Source: Hymenobacter mucosus
GTDB lineage: Bacteria > Bacteroidota > Bacteroidia > Cytophagales > Hymenobacteraceae
Assembly: GCF_900188255.1 (NCBI RefSeq)
Contig: NZ_FZNS01000001.1
Coordinates: 248,001-312,000, forward strand
Reading direction: 5' to 3'
Length of the DNA stretch: 64,000 nucleotides
Made by a program: the position numbers and the translations under genes. Below the pieces are notes generated by a model, which saw only the letters and a program-made list of their open reading frames with translations, had not been told where the DNA came from and made no database searches. Positions 28,661-37,630 of this stretch are shown here, in pieces. Each line of letters starts with the position of its first letter. Within the stretch, counting starts at the first letter, position 1.

Positions 28661-30823
28661 TTACTGAGCTGCGCCGTTTGATTCGGCGGCACGCTCTGGT
28701 TTAGGCAAAAGCACCTTCCGAGAGAGACGATATTTGCCCGTTTTCTTGTCGATATCGAGCAGTTTCACGTCAATCTCCTGTCCTACTTCCAGTACGCCTT
28801 CCAAGGAAGCCAAACGCTCGTGAGCTACCTCGGAAATATGCAACAAGCCATCTTTGCCCGGCATTATTTCCACAAACGCGCCGTACGGCTGGATGGAGCG
28901 AACCTTGCCCTTGTACGTTTCTCCCACTTCTGGGACGGCCGCAATTGCACGAATCCGGTCGATGGCAGCTTGCATGTCCGGCTGGTTTGAGGCGAAAATG
29001 CTCACGTGGCCTTTCTCGTCTTTTTCCTCAATGATAACCGTAGCGTTGGTATCCTTCTGGATTTGCTGGATGACTTTGCCACCTGGCCCAATTACAGCAC
29101 CAATAAACTCTTTATCGATGAGCATTTTGTGCGAGCGAGGCGTATGAGGCTTCAACTCAGCCGCAGGGGCACTGATGGTCTTGGCCATCTCGCCGAGAAT
29201 GTGCAGACGGCCTTCGCGGGCTTGGTGCAGGGCCTTTGTCAGGATTTCGCTGCTCAAGCCTTGTATTTTAATGTCCATCTGGCAAGCCACGATGCCTTTT
29301 TCGGTACCCGTTACCTTAAAGTCCATATCGCCGAGGTGGTCTTCGTCGCCTAGGATGTCCGAAAGCACTGCGTATTCGCCGGTTTCTTTATCCTGCACAA
29401 GACCCATGGCAATGCCCGATACGGCAGCCCGAACCTTGATGCCAGCATCCATCAGAGCTAGCGAACCAGCGCATACCGTTGCCATCGAGCTAGAGCCGTT
29501 CGACTCCAGAATATCCGACACGATGCGGATGGTATAAGGATTTTCGTCTTCCGAAGGCAGTACCTTTTTGAGGGAGCGCATTGCCAAATTGCCATGACCT
29601 ACCTCCCGACGACCTGGGCCACGGTTTGGCTTTACTTCACCGGTAGAGAAAGCCGGGAAATTGTAGTGCAGCATGAACTTGTTATAGCCCGACTGCATAG
29701 CCGAGTCAATAATCTGCTCATCGAGTTTGGTACCCAGGGCAACCGTAGTGAGCGACTGGGTTTCACCGCGGGTAAACAGCGAGGAGCCGTGCGCACCGGG
29801 CAGGTAGTTAACTTCCGACCAGATGGGACGAATTTCCGTGAGCTGACGACCATCGAGGCGGGTGCGCTCCTTAATCATCATATCACGGATGGCCTTTTTC
29901 TCAGCCGAACCATAGTAGCGGCCGAACATTTTCAGGTCCAACTCAGGATTTTCAGCCTGCAACTCTTCCAGCAGTGGCTTCTTGATGGCGCTAAACGACT
30001 CCTTGCGGCCTGCTTTGCTCGTGTTACCTGACTTGGCTACTTCGTAGGCCTTTTGGTAAACAGCCGCAGTGATGCGCTGCTTTAGTTCGTCGTTCTCGTC
30101 GTATTTAGGGTAGTCACGCTTTACGTGCGACTTTTCAACTTCGGCGGCCAGTTCCTGCTGAACACGTACTTGCTCTTTGATGGCCTCGTGGGCGTAAGCA
30201 ATGGCTTCTACCATTTCCTCTTCGCTCACTTCATCCATCTCGCCCTCTACCATGGCTACTGAGTCGGCGGTAGCGCCTACAATCAGATCAATGTCGGCGC
30301 GTGCTATGTCGTCCGTCTTAGGGTTAATCTGGAGCTTACCGTCAATGCGAGCGACCCGCACTTCCGAGATAGGACCAGCAAACGGAATATCAGAAACCGA
30401 TAAGGCAGCGGAAGCAGCCAAGGCGGCAAGTGCGTCAGGCTGCACGTCCTTATCGGCTGAAATCAACGAAATCATTACCTGCACTTCGTAATGATAATCC
30501 TTAGGGAACATCGGACGCAAAATGCGGTCTACGAGGCGCGATACGAGTACTTCGTAATCAGAGAGGCGGCCTTCACGGCGCTGAAACGAGCCTGGAATTT
30601 TGCCGGCGCCACCAAATTTTTCTTGATAATCAACGGACAGCGGCAGGAAATCCACGTCACCGCGGGCGCTGGGCTGCGATACTACCGTGGCCAGCAGCAT
30701 GGCGTCTCCCAACCGCACAACGACAGCACCGTCGGAAAATTTGGCCAGTTTGCCAGTTTCGATAGAAATCTGCCGCCCATCGGGCAGCGTGATGTGTTTG
30801 GTAACCGCAGTGTAATTGGGCAT
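28661..30823 (-). CDS. pnp: Polyribonucleotide nucleotidyltransferase (PNPase)
   Basis: The 720-residue exoribonuclease degrades RNA 3'-to-5' with phosphate. Two RNase PH-like domains are present (first with [20 protein letters not shown], second with [15 protein letters not shown] and the catalytic [13 protein letters not shown]). A KH domain follows ([16 protein letters not shown]), then an S1 domain ([18 protein letters not shown]). The rpsO-pnp order is the widely conserved arrangement. A rho-independent terminator lies between them, so pnp may have its own promoter or depend on readthrough. Confidence 0.97.
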   Translation of the reverse strand: MPNYTAVTKHITLPDGRQISIETGKLAKFSDGAVVVRLGDAMLLATVVSQPSARGDVDFLPLSVDYQEKFGGAGKIPGSFQRREGRLSDYEVLVSRLVDRILRPMFPKDYHYEVQVMISLISADKDVQPDALAALAASAALSVSDIPFAGPISEVRVARIDGKLQINPKTDDIARADIDLIVGATADSVAMVEGEMDEVSEEEMVEAIAYAHEAIKEQVRVQQELAAEVEKSHVKRDYPKYDENDELKQRITAAVYQKAYEVAKSGNTSKAGRKESFSAIKKPLLEELQAENPELDLKMFGRYYGSAEKKAIRDMMIKERTRLDGRQLTEIRPIWSEVNYLPGAHGSSLFTRGETQSLTTVALGTKLDEQIIDSAMQSGYNKFMLHYNFPAFSTGEVKPNRGPGRREVGHGNLAMRSLKKVLPSEDENPYTIRIVSDILESNGSSSMATVCAGSLALMDAGIKVRAAVSGIAMGLVQDKETGEYAVLSDILGDEDHLGDMDFKVTGTEKGIVACQMDIKIQGLSSEILTKALHQAREGRLHILGEMAKTISAPAAELKPHTPRSHKMLIDKEFIGAVIGPGGKVIQQIQKDTNATVIIEEKDEKGHVSIFASNQPDMQAAIDRIRAIAAVPEVGETYKGKVRSIQPYGAFVEIMPGKDGLLHISEVAHERLASLEGVLEVGQEIDVKLLDIDKKTGKYRLSRKVLLPKPERAAESNGAAQ

Positions 30824-30963
30824 CTTCTAATATTGCTTTTTGAAAGCGTGCAGCGGGCGAGCAGCCGTAAAAATGGGGCCGGCATGGCCCTATTTTGCTC
30901 TGAGTTATCTTCTTTCCGGGAGGGGAACAACGAAACCAAAAGAATAATGCGGCTGGCTTCGCA

Positions 30964-31008
30964 CAAAAAAAGAGCAGGGAACCTCTCCAATGGAAAGGCT
31001 CCCTGCTC
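30964..31008 (-). terminator. Intrinsic terminator after rpsO
   Basis: The minus strand shows a GAGCAGGGA/TCCCTGCTC stem with inner imperfect pairing followed by seven T residues (30964-30970), 13 bp past the rpsO stop. Confidence 0.8.
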
Positions 31009-31020
31009 CGGACCGTGGGC

Positions 31021-31296
31021 TTACTTACGAATACCCAGTTCCTTGATGATAGCGCGGTAGCGGTTGATTTCGCGGTGCTGGAGGTAATCCAGCATACGAC
31101 GGCGCTTACCAACGAGCTTGAGCAGACCCAGGCGGGTCGAGTAATCCTTCTTGTTCACCTTCAAGTGCTCGGTCAGGTGCGAAATGCGGTGCGTAAACAG
31201 CGCAATCTGCGACTCGGCCGAACCGGTGTCGCTAGAGGACTTCTGCAGGCTGTTTTTCTCGAAAATAGCCTGTTTTGCTTCAGTTGTGAGTTGCAT
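31021..31296 (-). CDS. rpsO: 30S ribosomal protein S15
   Basis: The 91-residue protein binds 16S rRNA early in 30S assembly. Its length and sequence ([23 protein letters not shown], then [18 protein letters not shown]) match S15 fully. It precedes pnp as in many bacteria. The leader contains a stable hairpin at 31342-31366 directly behind a -7 box, which may be regulatory; S15 autoregulates through leader RNA in several phyla. Confidence 0.97.
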   Translation of the reverse strand: MQLTTEAKQAIFEKNSLQKSSSDTGSAESQIALFTHRISHLTEHLKVNKKDYSTRLGLLKLVGKRRRMLDYLQHREINRYRAIIKELGIRK

Positions 31297-31341
31297 CGGC
31301 AGATAGGTTTCCCCGTCTTAGATTAAAAAATGAAAAAGAAA

Positions 31342-31375
31342 AGCCACCCCGCATTTCGGGGTGGCTGCAAAGGTA
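31342..31375 (-). promoter_or_regulatory. -7 box plus hairpin in the rpsO leader
   Basis: On the minus strand TACCTTTG (31375-31368) is followed immediately by a perfect 10-bp hairpin (AGCCACCCCG / CGGGGTGGCT, 31366-31342) and then TTTTCTTTTT. The rpsO start is 46 bases further on. It is either the lptF-side terminator overlapping a promoter, or a leader attenuator for rpsO. Confidence 0.55.
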
Positions 31376-31476
31376 GTTGTTTCATGCGAGAAACGAGCAG
31401 GAATACTTTCTTAAGGCAGCAAATAACTAAAGCCGCGAAACTAATTTCCTAACGGCAGTTTAGCAGGGTTTCAACT

Positions 31477-32910
31477 CTATACTACCCGTTTGTAGCCCCG
31501 CAACGGCCAGCGCAACCACTGAGGCCGCAGCCGGGTCCAGTCAACATCTAAAATTCCGGAGTCATGCCGCGCTTGGTACAAGAAGAACAGTCCAACTGGC
31601 AGCAGAAGAATAAACGCCATCCACATGCCCACTCCTACCGGCATAATGATTTCGCGGCCATACTTCTCGCCCATAATGGACAGCACGTAATAGACGATAA
31701 AAAATACAATCGAAATCAAAATAGGAACCCCAAGCCCCCCTTTCTTAATGATAGCCCCTAGCGGTGCCCCAATCAGGAACATGAGTAGCACTGCCGCCGA
31801 CTGGGTGAACTTGCGATAAAACTCAATCCGGAAGTTGGCGCGCTCCTTCGTAATACCAGTTAAGCGGTCTGAGCTGGTGCCGAGGAAGGAACGTACGTTG
31901 CGGGCACGGTTGGCAGCTTGCTGCGTAATGGGCAGAGTTACCGGCTTCAGGCGCGACGCAGGAATCTGCCAGCTAGCAACCCGTTGCATAGCCACCCTGC
32001 CCGTTGTGTCTAGGCGAAAAAACGAGTAATACGGGTTCAGTTGGGGTACCAACAAGCGTCGTTCATTGGACAAGCGAGTGCGGAGAGAATCGTTGAAATG
32101 ATTCAACTCTCCTAAATTCAGCATCATCTTGTTTTCCTTGAACAGCTTGTCCGGGGTACGGTCGAGCCCGAAGGACGCCAACGACAAGGTAATCAGGTTG
32201 CGGTCGAAGTTCTGCCGTATGAAGTTCGCCCCTGATCGGCTGTTACCATCAGGCTGCTCTACGTACGTACGCCCCCGAAACAACTCTAATCCCAAATACT
32301 GGCCCCCAAACCGGGTAAACATACGGCCCGAGTCGGCCAGAATAACTGTGTTGCTACCGCGTCCCTGAGTATGATCATATATCATCACCCCCTTGAGCAA
32401 GTCGCCATTTTCGCCCAGCTTCTTGTTTACCTTGATTGTGTAGCCGGGAATGCCATTGTAGAATACTCCTTCGCGAATATCCAATGCTAGCTTCTGCTGA
32501 CGCACGTCCCATAGCAAGCTATAGGCCTTCAAATTGGCCATAGGCACAATGGTATTATTGAACCACAGACCGGCCCCCGCTAGCAACAGACTTACTAGTA
32601 AAACAGGACGGAGGATACGCGTCAAGGAGATGCCAGAAGTCTTAATGGCCGTTAACTCGTGGTGCTCTCCCAGGGTCCCAAATGTCATCAACGACGATAG
32701 AAGTACGGCGAGCGGCAGAGAAATTGGGACAATCAGAACGCTGAAGAAGAACAGCAATTGAGCAATAACCCCTAAGCCTAAATCTTTTCCCACCAAGTCG
32801 TCCATGTATTTCATCATGAACTGCATGAGAAAAATAAACTGCACCACGGCGAAGGTGAGCAGAAAAGGCCCTGCAAAGGCCTTTAGGATAAGCTTATCGA
32901 GTTTTTTCAT
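31477..32910 (-). CDS. LptF/LptG family permease (YjgP/YjgQ)
   Basis: The 477-residue inner-membrane protein has three N-terminal membrane helices (LILKAFAGPFLLTFAVVQFIFLM, ~55-80 and ~98-118), a large periplasmic beta-jellyroll region and three C-terminal helices. The N-terminal LDKLILKAFAGPF and the SGISLTRILRP motif are hallmarks of the LptF/LptG family. The family extracts lipopolysaccharide from the inner membrane with the LptB ATPase. Which of the two Lpt partners this is cannot be told here; only one copy lies in the window. Confidence 0.92.
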   Translation of the reverse strand: MKKLDKLILKAFAGPFLLTFAVVQFIFLMQFMMKYMDDLVGKDLGLGVIAQLLFFFSVLIVPISLPLAVLLSSLMTFGTLGEHHELTAIKTSGISLTRILRPVLLVSLLLAGAGLWFNNTIVPMANLKAYSLLWDVRQQKLALDIREGVFYNGIPGYTIKVNKKLGENGDLLKGVMIYDHTQGRGSNTVILADSGRMFTRFGGQYLGLELFRGRTYVEQPDGNSRSGANFIRQNFDRNLITLSLASFGLDRTPDKLFKENKMMLNLGELNHFNDSLRTRLSNERRLLVPQLNPYYSFFRLDTTGRVAMQRVASWQIPASRLKPVTLPITQQAANRARNVRSFLGTSSDRLTGITKERANFRIEFYRKFTQSAAVLLMFLIGAPLGAIIKKGGLGVPILISIVFFIVYYVLSIMGEKYGREIIMPVGVGMWMAFILLLPVGLFFLYQARHDSGILDVDWTRLRPQWLRWPLRGYKRVV

Positions 32911-32954
32911 GGTTGAGAGAAGCCCAAGTGATGTGTGAGGACCAACTCACGAAA

Positions 32955-33002
32955 AAGGGCAAACACGGAACGAAGATACAGTTCGTTTCGCGTCTGCCCT
33001 TT
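32955..33002 (-). terminator. Imperfect hairpin after the START-like gene
   Basis: The stem AAGGGCA..AC.CG..ACGAA pairs with its near-complement around a 7-8 base loop. It lies 22 bp past the START-like stop and upstream of the lptF-like gene. Confidence 0.5.
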
Positions 33003-33023
33003 GTGGCATTGTCGTAAACAGTG

Positions 33024-33437
33024 CTACCCTCCTACCTGTTCCCGCAACTTCAGGATCAGGTTGTCCCACATCTCCTGTAGTTCTACATCATCCGTTTCCT
33101 CGGAGTAGTCGATTACCCGCAAGTAGACTTCCTGAGTGAGTTGAGATTCTTCAAGAGTAAAATCTAAGTAATTAGCATCGGATGTGGGACGCTTGTTTCC
33201 ATCTAAGAACACGAAGCGCGCACTCCGATTAGTTCGATGCGAATTTAGTTCGGCAAAGTGCGGTTGGTTGTCCCAAATGAAATTGAACCGTCGATCCTCA
33301 TCCAGCCGCACATCCTGGCAGAACCACTGGGAAAGCCCAGAAGCACTAGCCAAGTACGGATACAGAATTTTAGGGGAAGCATTGATAGGGTATTCTACCG
33401 TAAATCGGTGTTTGCGGCGGGTAGCGGAGAGCGGCAT
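33024..33437 (-). CDS. START-like (SRPBCC/AHSA1-type) domain protein
   Basis: The 137-residue protein begins at ATG 33437 (MPLSATRRKHRFTVEYPINA); the TTG two codons upstream is less likely. The pattern YPINASPKILYPYLASASGLSQWF, followed by beta strands and a long C-terminal helix, is that of the small START-like domain proteins conserved in Bacteroidota. Members of the superfamily bind hydrophobic ligands in a helix-grip cavity. No ligand can be inferred. It is the last intact gene before tRNA-Met, which lies on the opposite strand. Confidence 0.85.
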   Translation of the reverse strand: MPLSATRRKHRFTVEYPINASPKILYPYLASASGLSQWFCQDVRLDEDRRFNFIWDNQPHFAELNSHRTNRSARFVFLDGNKRPTSDANYLDFTLEESQLTQEVYLRVIDYSEETDDVELQEMWDNLILKLREQVGG

Positions 33438-33522
33438 AAGCAAATCGTGTAAAAATTTCTATCCGGTGTGCCAATGACTTACCGGCTAGAAGCCAATATA
33501 CATGGTTTTTTTTCTCACAGGA

Positions 33523-33555
33523 TTTGCATTCCGTCAAATCTTGTCTCTACCTTTG
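33523..33555 (+). promoter_or_regulatory. Promoter of tRNA-Met
   Basis: TTTG (33523-33526) and TACCTTTG (33548-33555) are separated by 21 bases, close to the Bacteroidota consensus. Transcription would begin a few bases before the tRNA 5' end at 33569. Confidence 0.65.
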
Positions 33556-33568
33556 CAGCATCAAAACC

Positions 33569-33642
33569 GGCGGGGTAGCTCAGTTGGTTAGAGCACAGGA
33601 TTCATAACCCTGAGGTCACGAGTTCAACTCTCGTCCCCGCTA
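33569..33642 (+). tRNA. tRNA-Met (anticodon CAT, elongator type)
   Basis: The sequence folds into a canonical cloverleaf: acceptor GGCGGGG/CCCCGCT (with a terminal G-U), D-arm GCTC/GAGC, anticodon stem CAGG/CCTG with loop TTCATAA, and T-arm ACGAG/CTCGT with loop TTCAACT. The discriminator is A at 33642, and CCA is not encoded. The anticodon is CAT. The lack of the GGG/CCC anticodon-stem pairs of initiators points to an elongator Met; a TilS-modified Ile tRNA cannot be excluded. A broken integrase begins 71 bp downstream, so this gene probably served as an attachment site. Confidence 0.93.
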
Positions 33643-33647
33643 CTTGT

Positions 33648-33682
33648 AAAAACGGTCTTTCCATTGCGGAGAGACCGTTTTT
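33648..33682 (+). terminator. Terminator after tRNA-Met
   Basis: The stem AACGGTCT/AGACCGTT, flanked by A and T runs (TTTTTTT at the end), begins 6 bases past the tRNA. Confidence 0.8.
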
Positions 33683-33712
33683 TTGTGCCCGTTACTTTTT
33701 TATCACAACTCC

Positions 33713-34016
33713 ATGTACGAGTCTGAGTACGAGCCTCGGCTGTTCGATGCGGACGGGGACCTGACAAAGCGCTGGCATATCGACTACCGGATATGGAATA
33801 CTGATAAGCAGGCCTTCGTTCGGAAGCAGTAGATGGGCATGAACAAGTACAACACGCTCCGGGACCGGCGGCGCGTGTGCAAGCAAAAGCCGGCTGCTGG
33901 AGAAAGACTACACGGCCAGCGAGGCACCTACCATCACGATGAGGCTGGATCCCGAGAAGGCCAGCATTCAGCAAGCAGTGAACTGGGCGCAACAGTCTGG
34001 CATACTCAAAATATGA
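33713..34016 (+). pseudogene. Tyrosine recombinase (integrase) N-terminal remnant
   Basis: The ATG at 33713 opens a frame reading EYEPRLFDADGDLTKRW, DYRIWNTDKQAFVRKQ and then TAG at 33830. The match continues in frame (GMNKYNTLRDRRRVC) and then shifts by +1 to read SRLLEKDYTASEAPTITMRL up to TGA at 34016. This resembles the arm-binding N-terminus of Bacteroidota site-specific integrases as I remember them; the catalytic domain is missing. The gene is broken by a stop, a frameshift and a 3' deletion. Its place just behind a tRNA gene is the usual site of an island integrase. Confidence 0.6.
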
Positions 34017-34326
34017 TCTACTGCTACTTAGGAAAGTAGTACGACTGTGTATTCAGAAAACACAGTGTAGTATCTTCTAAAATGAAACCTAAACAAGGTT
34101 TAAGGGTTGCCTTGAGAGACCTGCTCTCTTACGTTATACTTGTACAAGTCTTTACTTCTGAAGAGCGGCACGATGGGCACCATTCGGTTTCTCTCACCAG
34201 ACCAGTTCATTATTCACTGAAAGAGCGATTCTATCTGTGTTAAGGACAAGCAGGATCCACGCGTTACGACTATTGTTGTAATCTTTACGGGTTCTCGTTG
34301 AGTAAAAAATCCTTCAACCCATTTTT
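34017..34326. other. Intergenic stretch in the island, no gene recognised
   Basis: This AT-rich stretch has many stops in all frames. I see no tRNA or strong hairpin. It may be the eroded rest of the integrase or neighbouring cargo. Confidence 0.4.
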
Positions 34327-34583
34327 ATGTCTCGATTACTATCCGCCCTACTTCTAAACAGCACTCTTCTAGCCACCTCCTACGGCAAAGATTCTCCTAT
34401 GCCTATGCCCGAAATGCAAGGCAAATGGCCCCCACATCCTCTACTTACTACGGCTACAGCGCCACCAGTCAGTTTATAAAACAACAGGCGATTCCGGCTC
34501 AGCCTTACTATATGGTCATTACCGTAGACCCAAGCCGCAAGCCAGACATACCTTACCAGAAGGCAGACCACTATACCCGCTAA
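34327..34583 (+). pseudogene. Broken small exported protein, possible paralogue of the 34633 lipoprotein
   Basis: The ATG at 34327 opens a signal-like sequence (MSRLLSALLLNSTLLATSYG) and a QGKW motif, then stops at TAA. A -1 shift continues as SATSQFIKQQAIPAQPYYMV and ends in DHYTR at 34583. The downstream gene shows EGRW after its signal peptide and ends AYYTR. The similar ends and adjacency suggest a decayed duplicate, though the middle parts align poorly. Confidence 0.4.
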
Positions 34584-34632
34584 ACACGAAGCCTGTAGTT
34601 CAGATTAGCTTTACACTCTATTCCTTATCCCG

Positions 34633-35064
34633 ATGCAACGTGTACTCCACCTAATACTCCTGAGTCTGACGCTCCTCACGGCTACAGCTTGCTCTACTGA
34701 TAAAGATTCCGAGCCTGCTCCCGCCTTGGAGGGGCGCTGGAATTTTGAGCGTAGCCAGACCTATAGCGCACAAGGTACGCTTCTCCCTATCCCTCTTCCA
34801 GGGACAATACCTGCCCCGCACTACCTAGAGGTCCACGGCACACAAGTGAGCAAGTACCTTGTCGGTAGCACCGCCACAGTCGTTCCCACGTATGTCTACG
34901 ATGCCTCCCAAAGTACCCTCGTTGGTCAAGACGGAATTATTAGCCGTATAGAGGAATTGACCAAGAATACCTTGCGCATTCGCACTCCTACTTTCGTAGC
35001 GAGCCAGGGACCGATAACTGATCCGGTGGTACGCTACGATGTTGTGGCTTACTATACCCGCTAG
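34633..35064 (+). CDS. Hypothetical lipoprotein with lipocalin-like start
   Basis: The 143-residue protein has a lipoprotein signal (MQRVLHLILLSLTLLTATAC, Cys20) and then LEGRWNFERSQTY, the G-x-W start typical of lipocalin-like beta-barrel lipoproteins in Hymenobacter-type bacteria. The remainder is beta-rich and ends YDVVAYYTR. No ligand is known. It is intact within a region of broken genes and appears to have a damaged copy just upstream. Confidence 0.6.
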   Translation: MQRVLHLILLSLTLLTATACSTDKDSEPAPALEGRWNFERSQTYSAQGTLLPIPLPGTIPAPHYLEVHGTQVSKYLVGSTATVVPTYVYDASQSTLVGQDGIISRIEELTKNTLRIRTPTFVASQGPITDPVVRYDVVAYYTR

Positions 35065-35379
35065 CATATCCCTATACCCAGGTGCATAATTACCCTTTAG
35101 CAGGAAGTATTCCCTTCAAGAGCGCCGCCGCAGCAAATCGCACCACAGCGGCCCCAAAGCCCTAGCTGGTGCTGAGAAAAGCGGTACCTAGTGCTACGGC
35201 TGCGCACGTTCGTCAGCACGAGTTGTCGCTTGCAGGTGCGCTATACCTCACCTCATTGGGCTTGTTCATTTTCTTTCCTACTGCTTATACAGCAACTGAG
35301 AGGAAATTCAGACCGTAGAAAATATACCACTCTAGACACGCAGGTCCTTCCCGATTACTCCCATACTTAGTAGACCAAT
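35065..35379. other. Intergenic stretch in the island, no gene recognised
   Basis: No frame with recognisable protein sequence is seen. It should contain the promoter of the gene at 35380. Confidence 0.35.
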
Positions 35380-35946
35380 ATGGCGAAACAAGCCCCCGCC
35401 ACGAAAGCCGACAAGCTCAATAGCTTGTACAAAGAATGCGGCCTCATTAAGGAAGATGTTTTCCAGCACCAGCACTATACCATCCTTACCCGATCGGGCA
35501 TTGAGAAGGTACAAGCCCATTATGGAATCCAGGTCAGCTACAAAGCCCTGAAGCTTGAACCCAAGTACGCGGTCATCAAGGCAGTAGCGCAGATGGACGA
35601 AGCCAGGGTAGAAACCTATGGTAGTGCCGTTCCGGAGAACTGCAAAAACAGCTATTTTGCAGAGACAGCGGAGAAACGAGCGCTCAGCCGGGCAGTGCTA
35701 AAGCTAACGGGCCTCTATCAACACGGCTTCTTTGGAGAAGAAGAATCTGAGCAGTTGACGGCGGAAGCGAAAGCAGCCCCACAGCAATCAACCGAAACTG
35801 ACGTTCTCAACGATGCGCTAAGCCGCTTACATAGTGGGGACGCACCAGGCACGGTCTGGAAAAGCTACCCGGAACTGCATAGCCATGAGGGCTTCAAGGC
35901 TGCTGTAAAGGCCGAATCAGAACGACGCAAAGCGGCTGCAACCTAG
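35380..35946 (+). CDS. Phage/plasmid-type protein, possible Rad52/ERF-like ssDNA-annealing protein
   Basis: The 188-residue protein has no signal peptide and no membrane segment. Its core reads YTILTRSGIEKVQAHYGIQV, then KYAVIKAVAQMD, ETYGSAVPENCKNSYFAETA and EKRALSRAVLKLTGLYQHG. A beta-rich start followed by a helix with A-x-x-A-x-x-RA-x-x-RA resembles the layout of ERF/Sak/Rad52-type annealing proteins (compare the A.TRAIGRAL helix). The C-terminal 50 residues are a charged linker and a small helical domain. I have seen similar proteins on mobile elements of Bacteroidota, but the functional call is inference. It is intact in a decayed tRNA-linked island, which supports a mobile origin. Confidence 0.45.
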   Translation: MAKQAPATKADKLNSLYKECGLIKEDVFQHQHYTILTRSGIEKVQAHYGIQVSYKALKLEPKYAVIKAVAQMDEARVETYGSAVPENCKNSYFAETAEKRALSRAVLKLTGLYQHGFFGEEESEQLTAEAKAAPQQSTETDVLNDALSRLHSGDAPGTVWKSYPELHSHEGFKAAVKAESERRKAAAT

Positions 35947-36075
35947 AACGAACTACCCGAAAAGCACGAGAGGTCCAACCAGAAACCACTTTGCTTTTTT
36001 CTTCTAGTTTCCGTCTTCGTAGACCAAACCTCCAAGATATTCCCTCAGCTTTTTCATACGGCATCGTATCGAGAC

Positions 36076-36219
36076 ATGGTTCGAACAGCGTACGCAGCAT
36101 TCAACGCCCGCGATATGCCGGGGGCCCTAGCCACCTTCCACCAACGAGTCCGTTGGTCGAGAGCATGGGAGGGCGATTATGCCTCTGGCCACGAGGAAGT
36201 CCGGGACTACCGCCCATAA
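36076..36219 (+). pseudogene. Truncated SnoaL/NTF2-like protein
   Basis: The 47-codon frame reads MVRTAYAAFNARDMPGALAT and then VRWSRAWEGDYASGHEEVRDY before TAA. This is the N-terminal third of SnoaL-like (nuclear transport factor 2 family) proteins, which are normally about 120-140 residues. The rest is missing, and GH13 amylase sequence begins immediately afterwards. The gene has been cut by deletion or fusion. Confidence 0.6.
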
Positions 36220-36717
36220 GCCCACGGACGCTCAGCTACAGAAGCAAAACTGATTGCGGCCTTCCGCCTCTTATACGTGGAAGCCCCATGCTTTTCTACG
36301 GCGACGAAGACGGCTTGTAGAGTAGCAACTACCCTTACTACCACAAACCCATGGTGTGGGCCGAACAAAAGTACGTAGCCGAAACCCACAACCTAGACCA
36401 AGGCATTCACCCTCCCGACGAGGTAGGTTTCAATAAGGACTTATTTACTTGGCACCAAAATTTATTGGCTTGCGTCAGCGTTCCGCCGCTATTTGGCTGG
36501 GAAGCTTCACGACCGTCGCAACCGAGGATGCGCGGCAAGTTTATGCCTTCCGTCGCACATATGAGAAGGAAGATGTACTCGTTTAACCGTGGCAGTCAAC
36601 CCGCCACTTTTAATCACTAAGTAACAGCTAGCCACCTGTACCGAGATGCCTTCAACTAAAGCAAAACTACCGAAGGTGACTATTCCGGCCCGGGACGTAG
36701 TTGGTTTGCGCGCTTAG
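36220..36717 (+). pseudogene. GH13 alpha-amylase/neopullulanase C-terminal remnant
   Basis: Pieces of one protein appear in changing frames: SATEAKLIAAFRLLYV, then GSPMLFYGDEDGL (a GH13 conserved stretch) with a TAG, HKPMVWAEQKYVAETHNLDQ, DLFTWHQNLLA, then LGSFTTVATEDARQVYAFRR, NRGSQPAT, YRDAF and finally VTIPARDVVGLRA with TAG at 36717. The order matches the end of the catalytic barrel and the C-terminal beta domain of GH13 enzymes. At least three frameshifts and one stop break it, and the 5' two thirds are gone. Confidence 0.65.
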
Positions 36718-37032
36718 TAACAAGGTTCTTTACCTGGTAACAAGCGGTATTTTGCCCCTTGCCACCCAACAAGCATCCTACTCCTGAATAGAAAAGGGGC
36801 GAAGGTTAGCTTCCGTACTAGGCAGCAAGTGGCCTACCACTAGTTGTATAACGATAACTAGATAGCGCCGCGCACCAGAAGTCATTCTGGTGATTTGTGA
36901 CTAAGGCACAATGGGGTATCAAGACGAGTACGGTTTGTCGAGCTTCTGTACATTGGACTCCGCAACATGTTCTGGTAGATACTGCTCGCTCTAGCTTATC
37001 TAGTGATATGTAAAGGAATACGCGACACTAGA
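36718..37032. other. Intergenic stretch in the island, no gene recognised
   Basis: I see no coding frame with family resemblance and no RNA gene. It could be further eroded cargo. Confidence 0.35.
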
Positions 37033-37473
37033 TTACTTCGTCCGTCCTAACTGCGCTTTTTGCTTCTGCTGAAGCAGCCAAGCAACTGCATCTACTTCCT
37101 GTTCAAAGTACTGGTAGAGCATAGGCATATCGCGCACGGCCGTGGTTACACTACGCGTAGCCAAGCGCGCAAACGCATTTTCGGCTAACACAACTGCCCC
37201 AAATCGGTAGCTCCCTTCGGCTACCGCGCGTGGTAGCCATTGCTGGATCACGAAAATTTGTTCGGTTGGTGTAAACGGCGACATCAAGCGCTGATCAACT
37301 AGCAAGCACCCATCCCCTCGTTTCGCCAACAAACGGGTCACGTGCCCTAACAACGCCGCCATAGCTTCCGCATCACGCGTGCCGGGTTGGTAAGTTAGTC
37401 GAGCAAAGCCTAATGGGTCATCAACGGCACGACCAACAGCATTTTCATAATAGACGCGGTATCTAGTTGTCAT
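37033..37473 (-). CDS. STAS/SpoIIAA-like hypothetical protein
   Basis: The 146-residue protein has no signal peptide. It opens YRVYYENAVGRAVDDPLGFA and contains GDGCLLVDQRLMSPFTPTEQ, FGAVVLAENAFARLAT and MLYQYFEQEVDAVAWLLQ. The alternating beta-alpha pattern and the DQR strand resemble the small STAS-like proteins that are abundant in Hymenobacter. It is the only intact minus-strand gene of the island, and a decayed relative lies at 52788-53160. A role as a two-component or sigma regulatory partner would be speculation. Confidence 0.6.
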   Translation of the reverse strand: MTTRYRVYYENAVGRAVDDPLGFARLTYQPGTRDAEAMAALLGHVTRLLAKRGDGCLLVDQRLMSPFTPTEQIFVIQQWLPRAVAEGSYRFGAVVLAENAFARLATRSVTTAVRDMPMLYQYFEQEVDAVAWLLQQKQKAQLGRTK

Positions 37474-37630
37474 TGTGCAAACCTACAATCCTAGCTGAGG
37501 GCAAGCAACTCCGTCAAATAGCTAGTATCTCGATTGCACCTTACTACCTTCCCAATACTCGAGCACTTCATTTGTATAGTGCACCCATACTACAGCGCAT
37601 GATCTGTTCTAAAAACTGACCTTGCTATAA

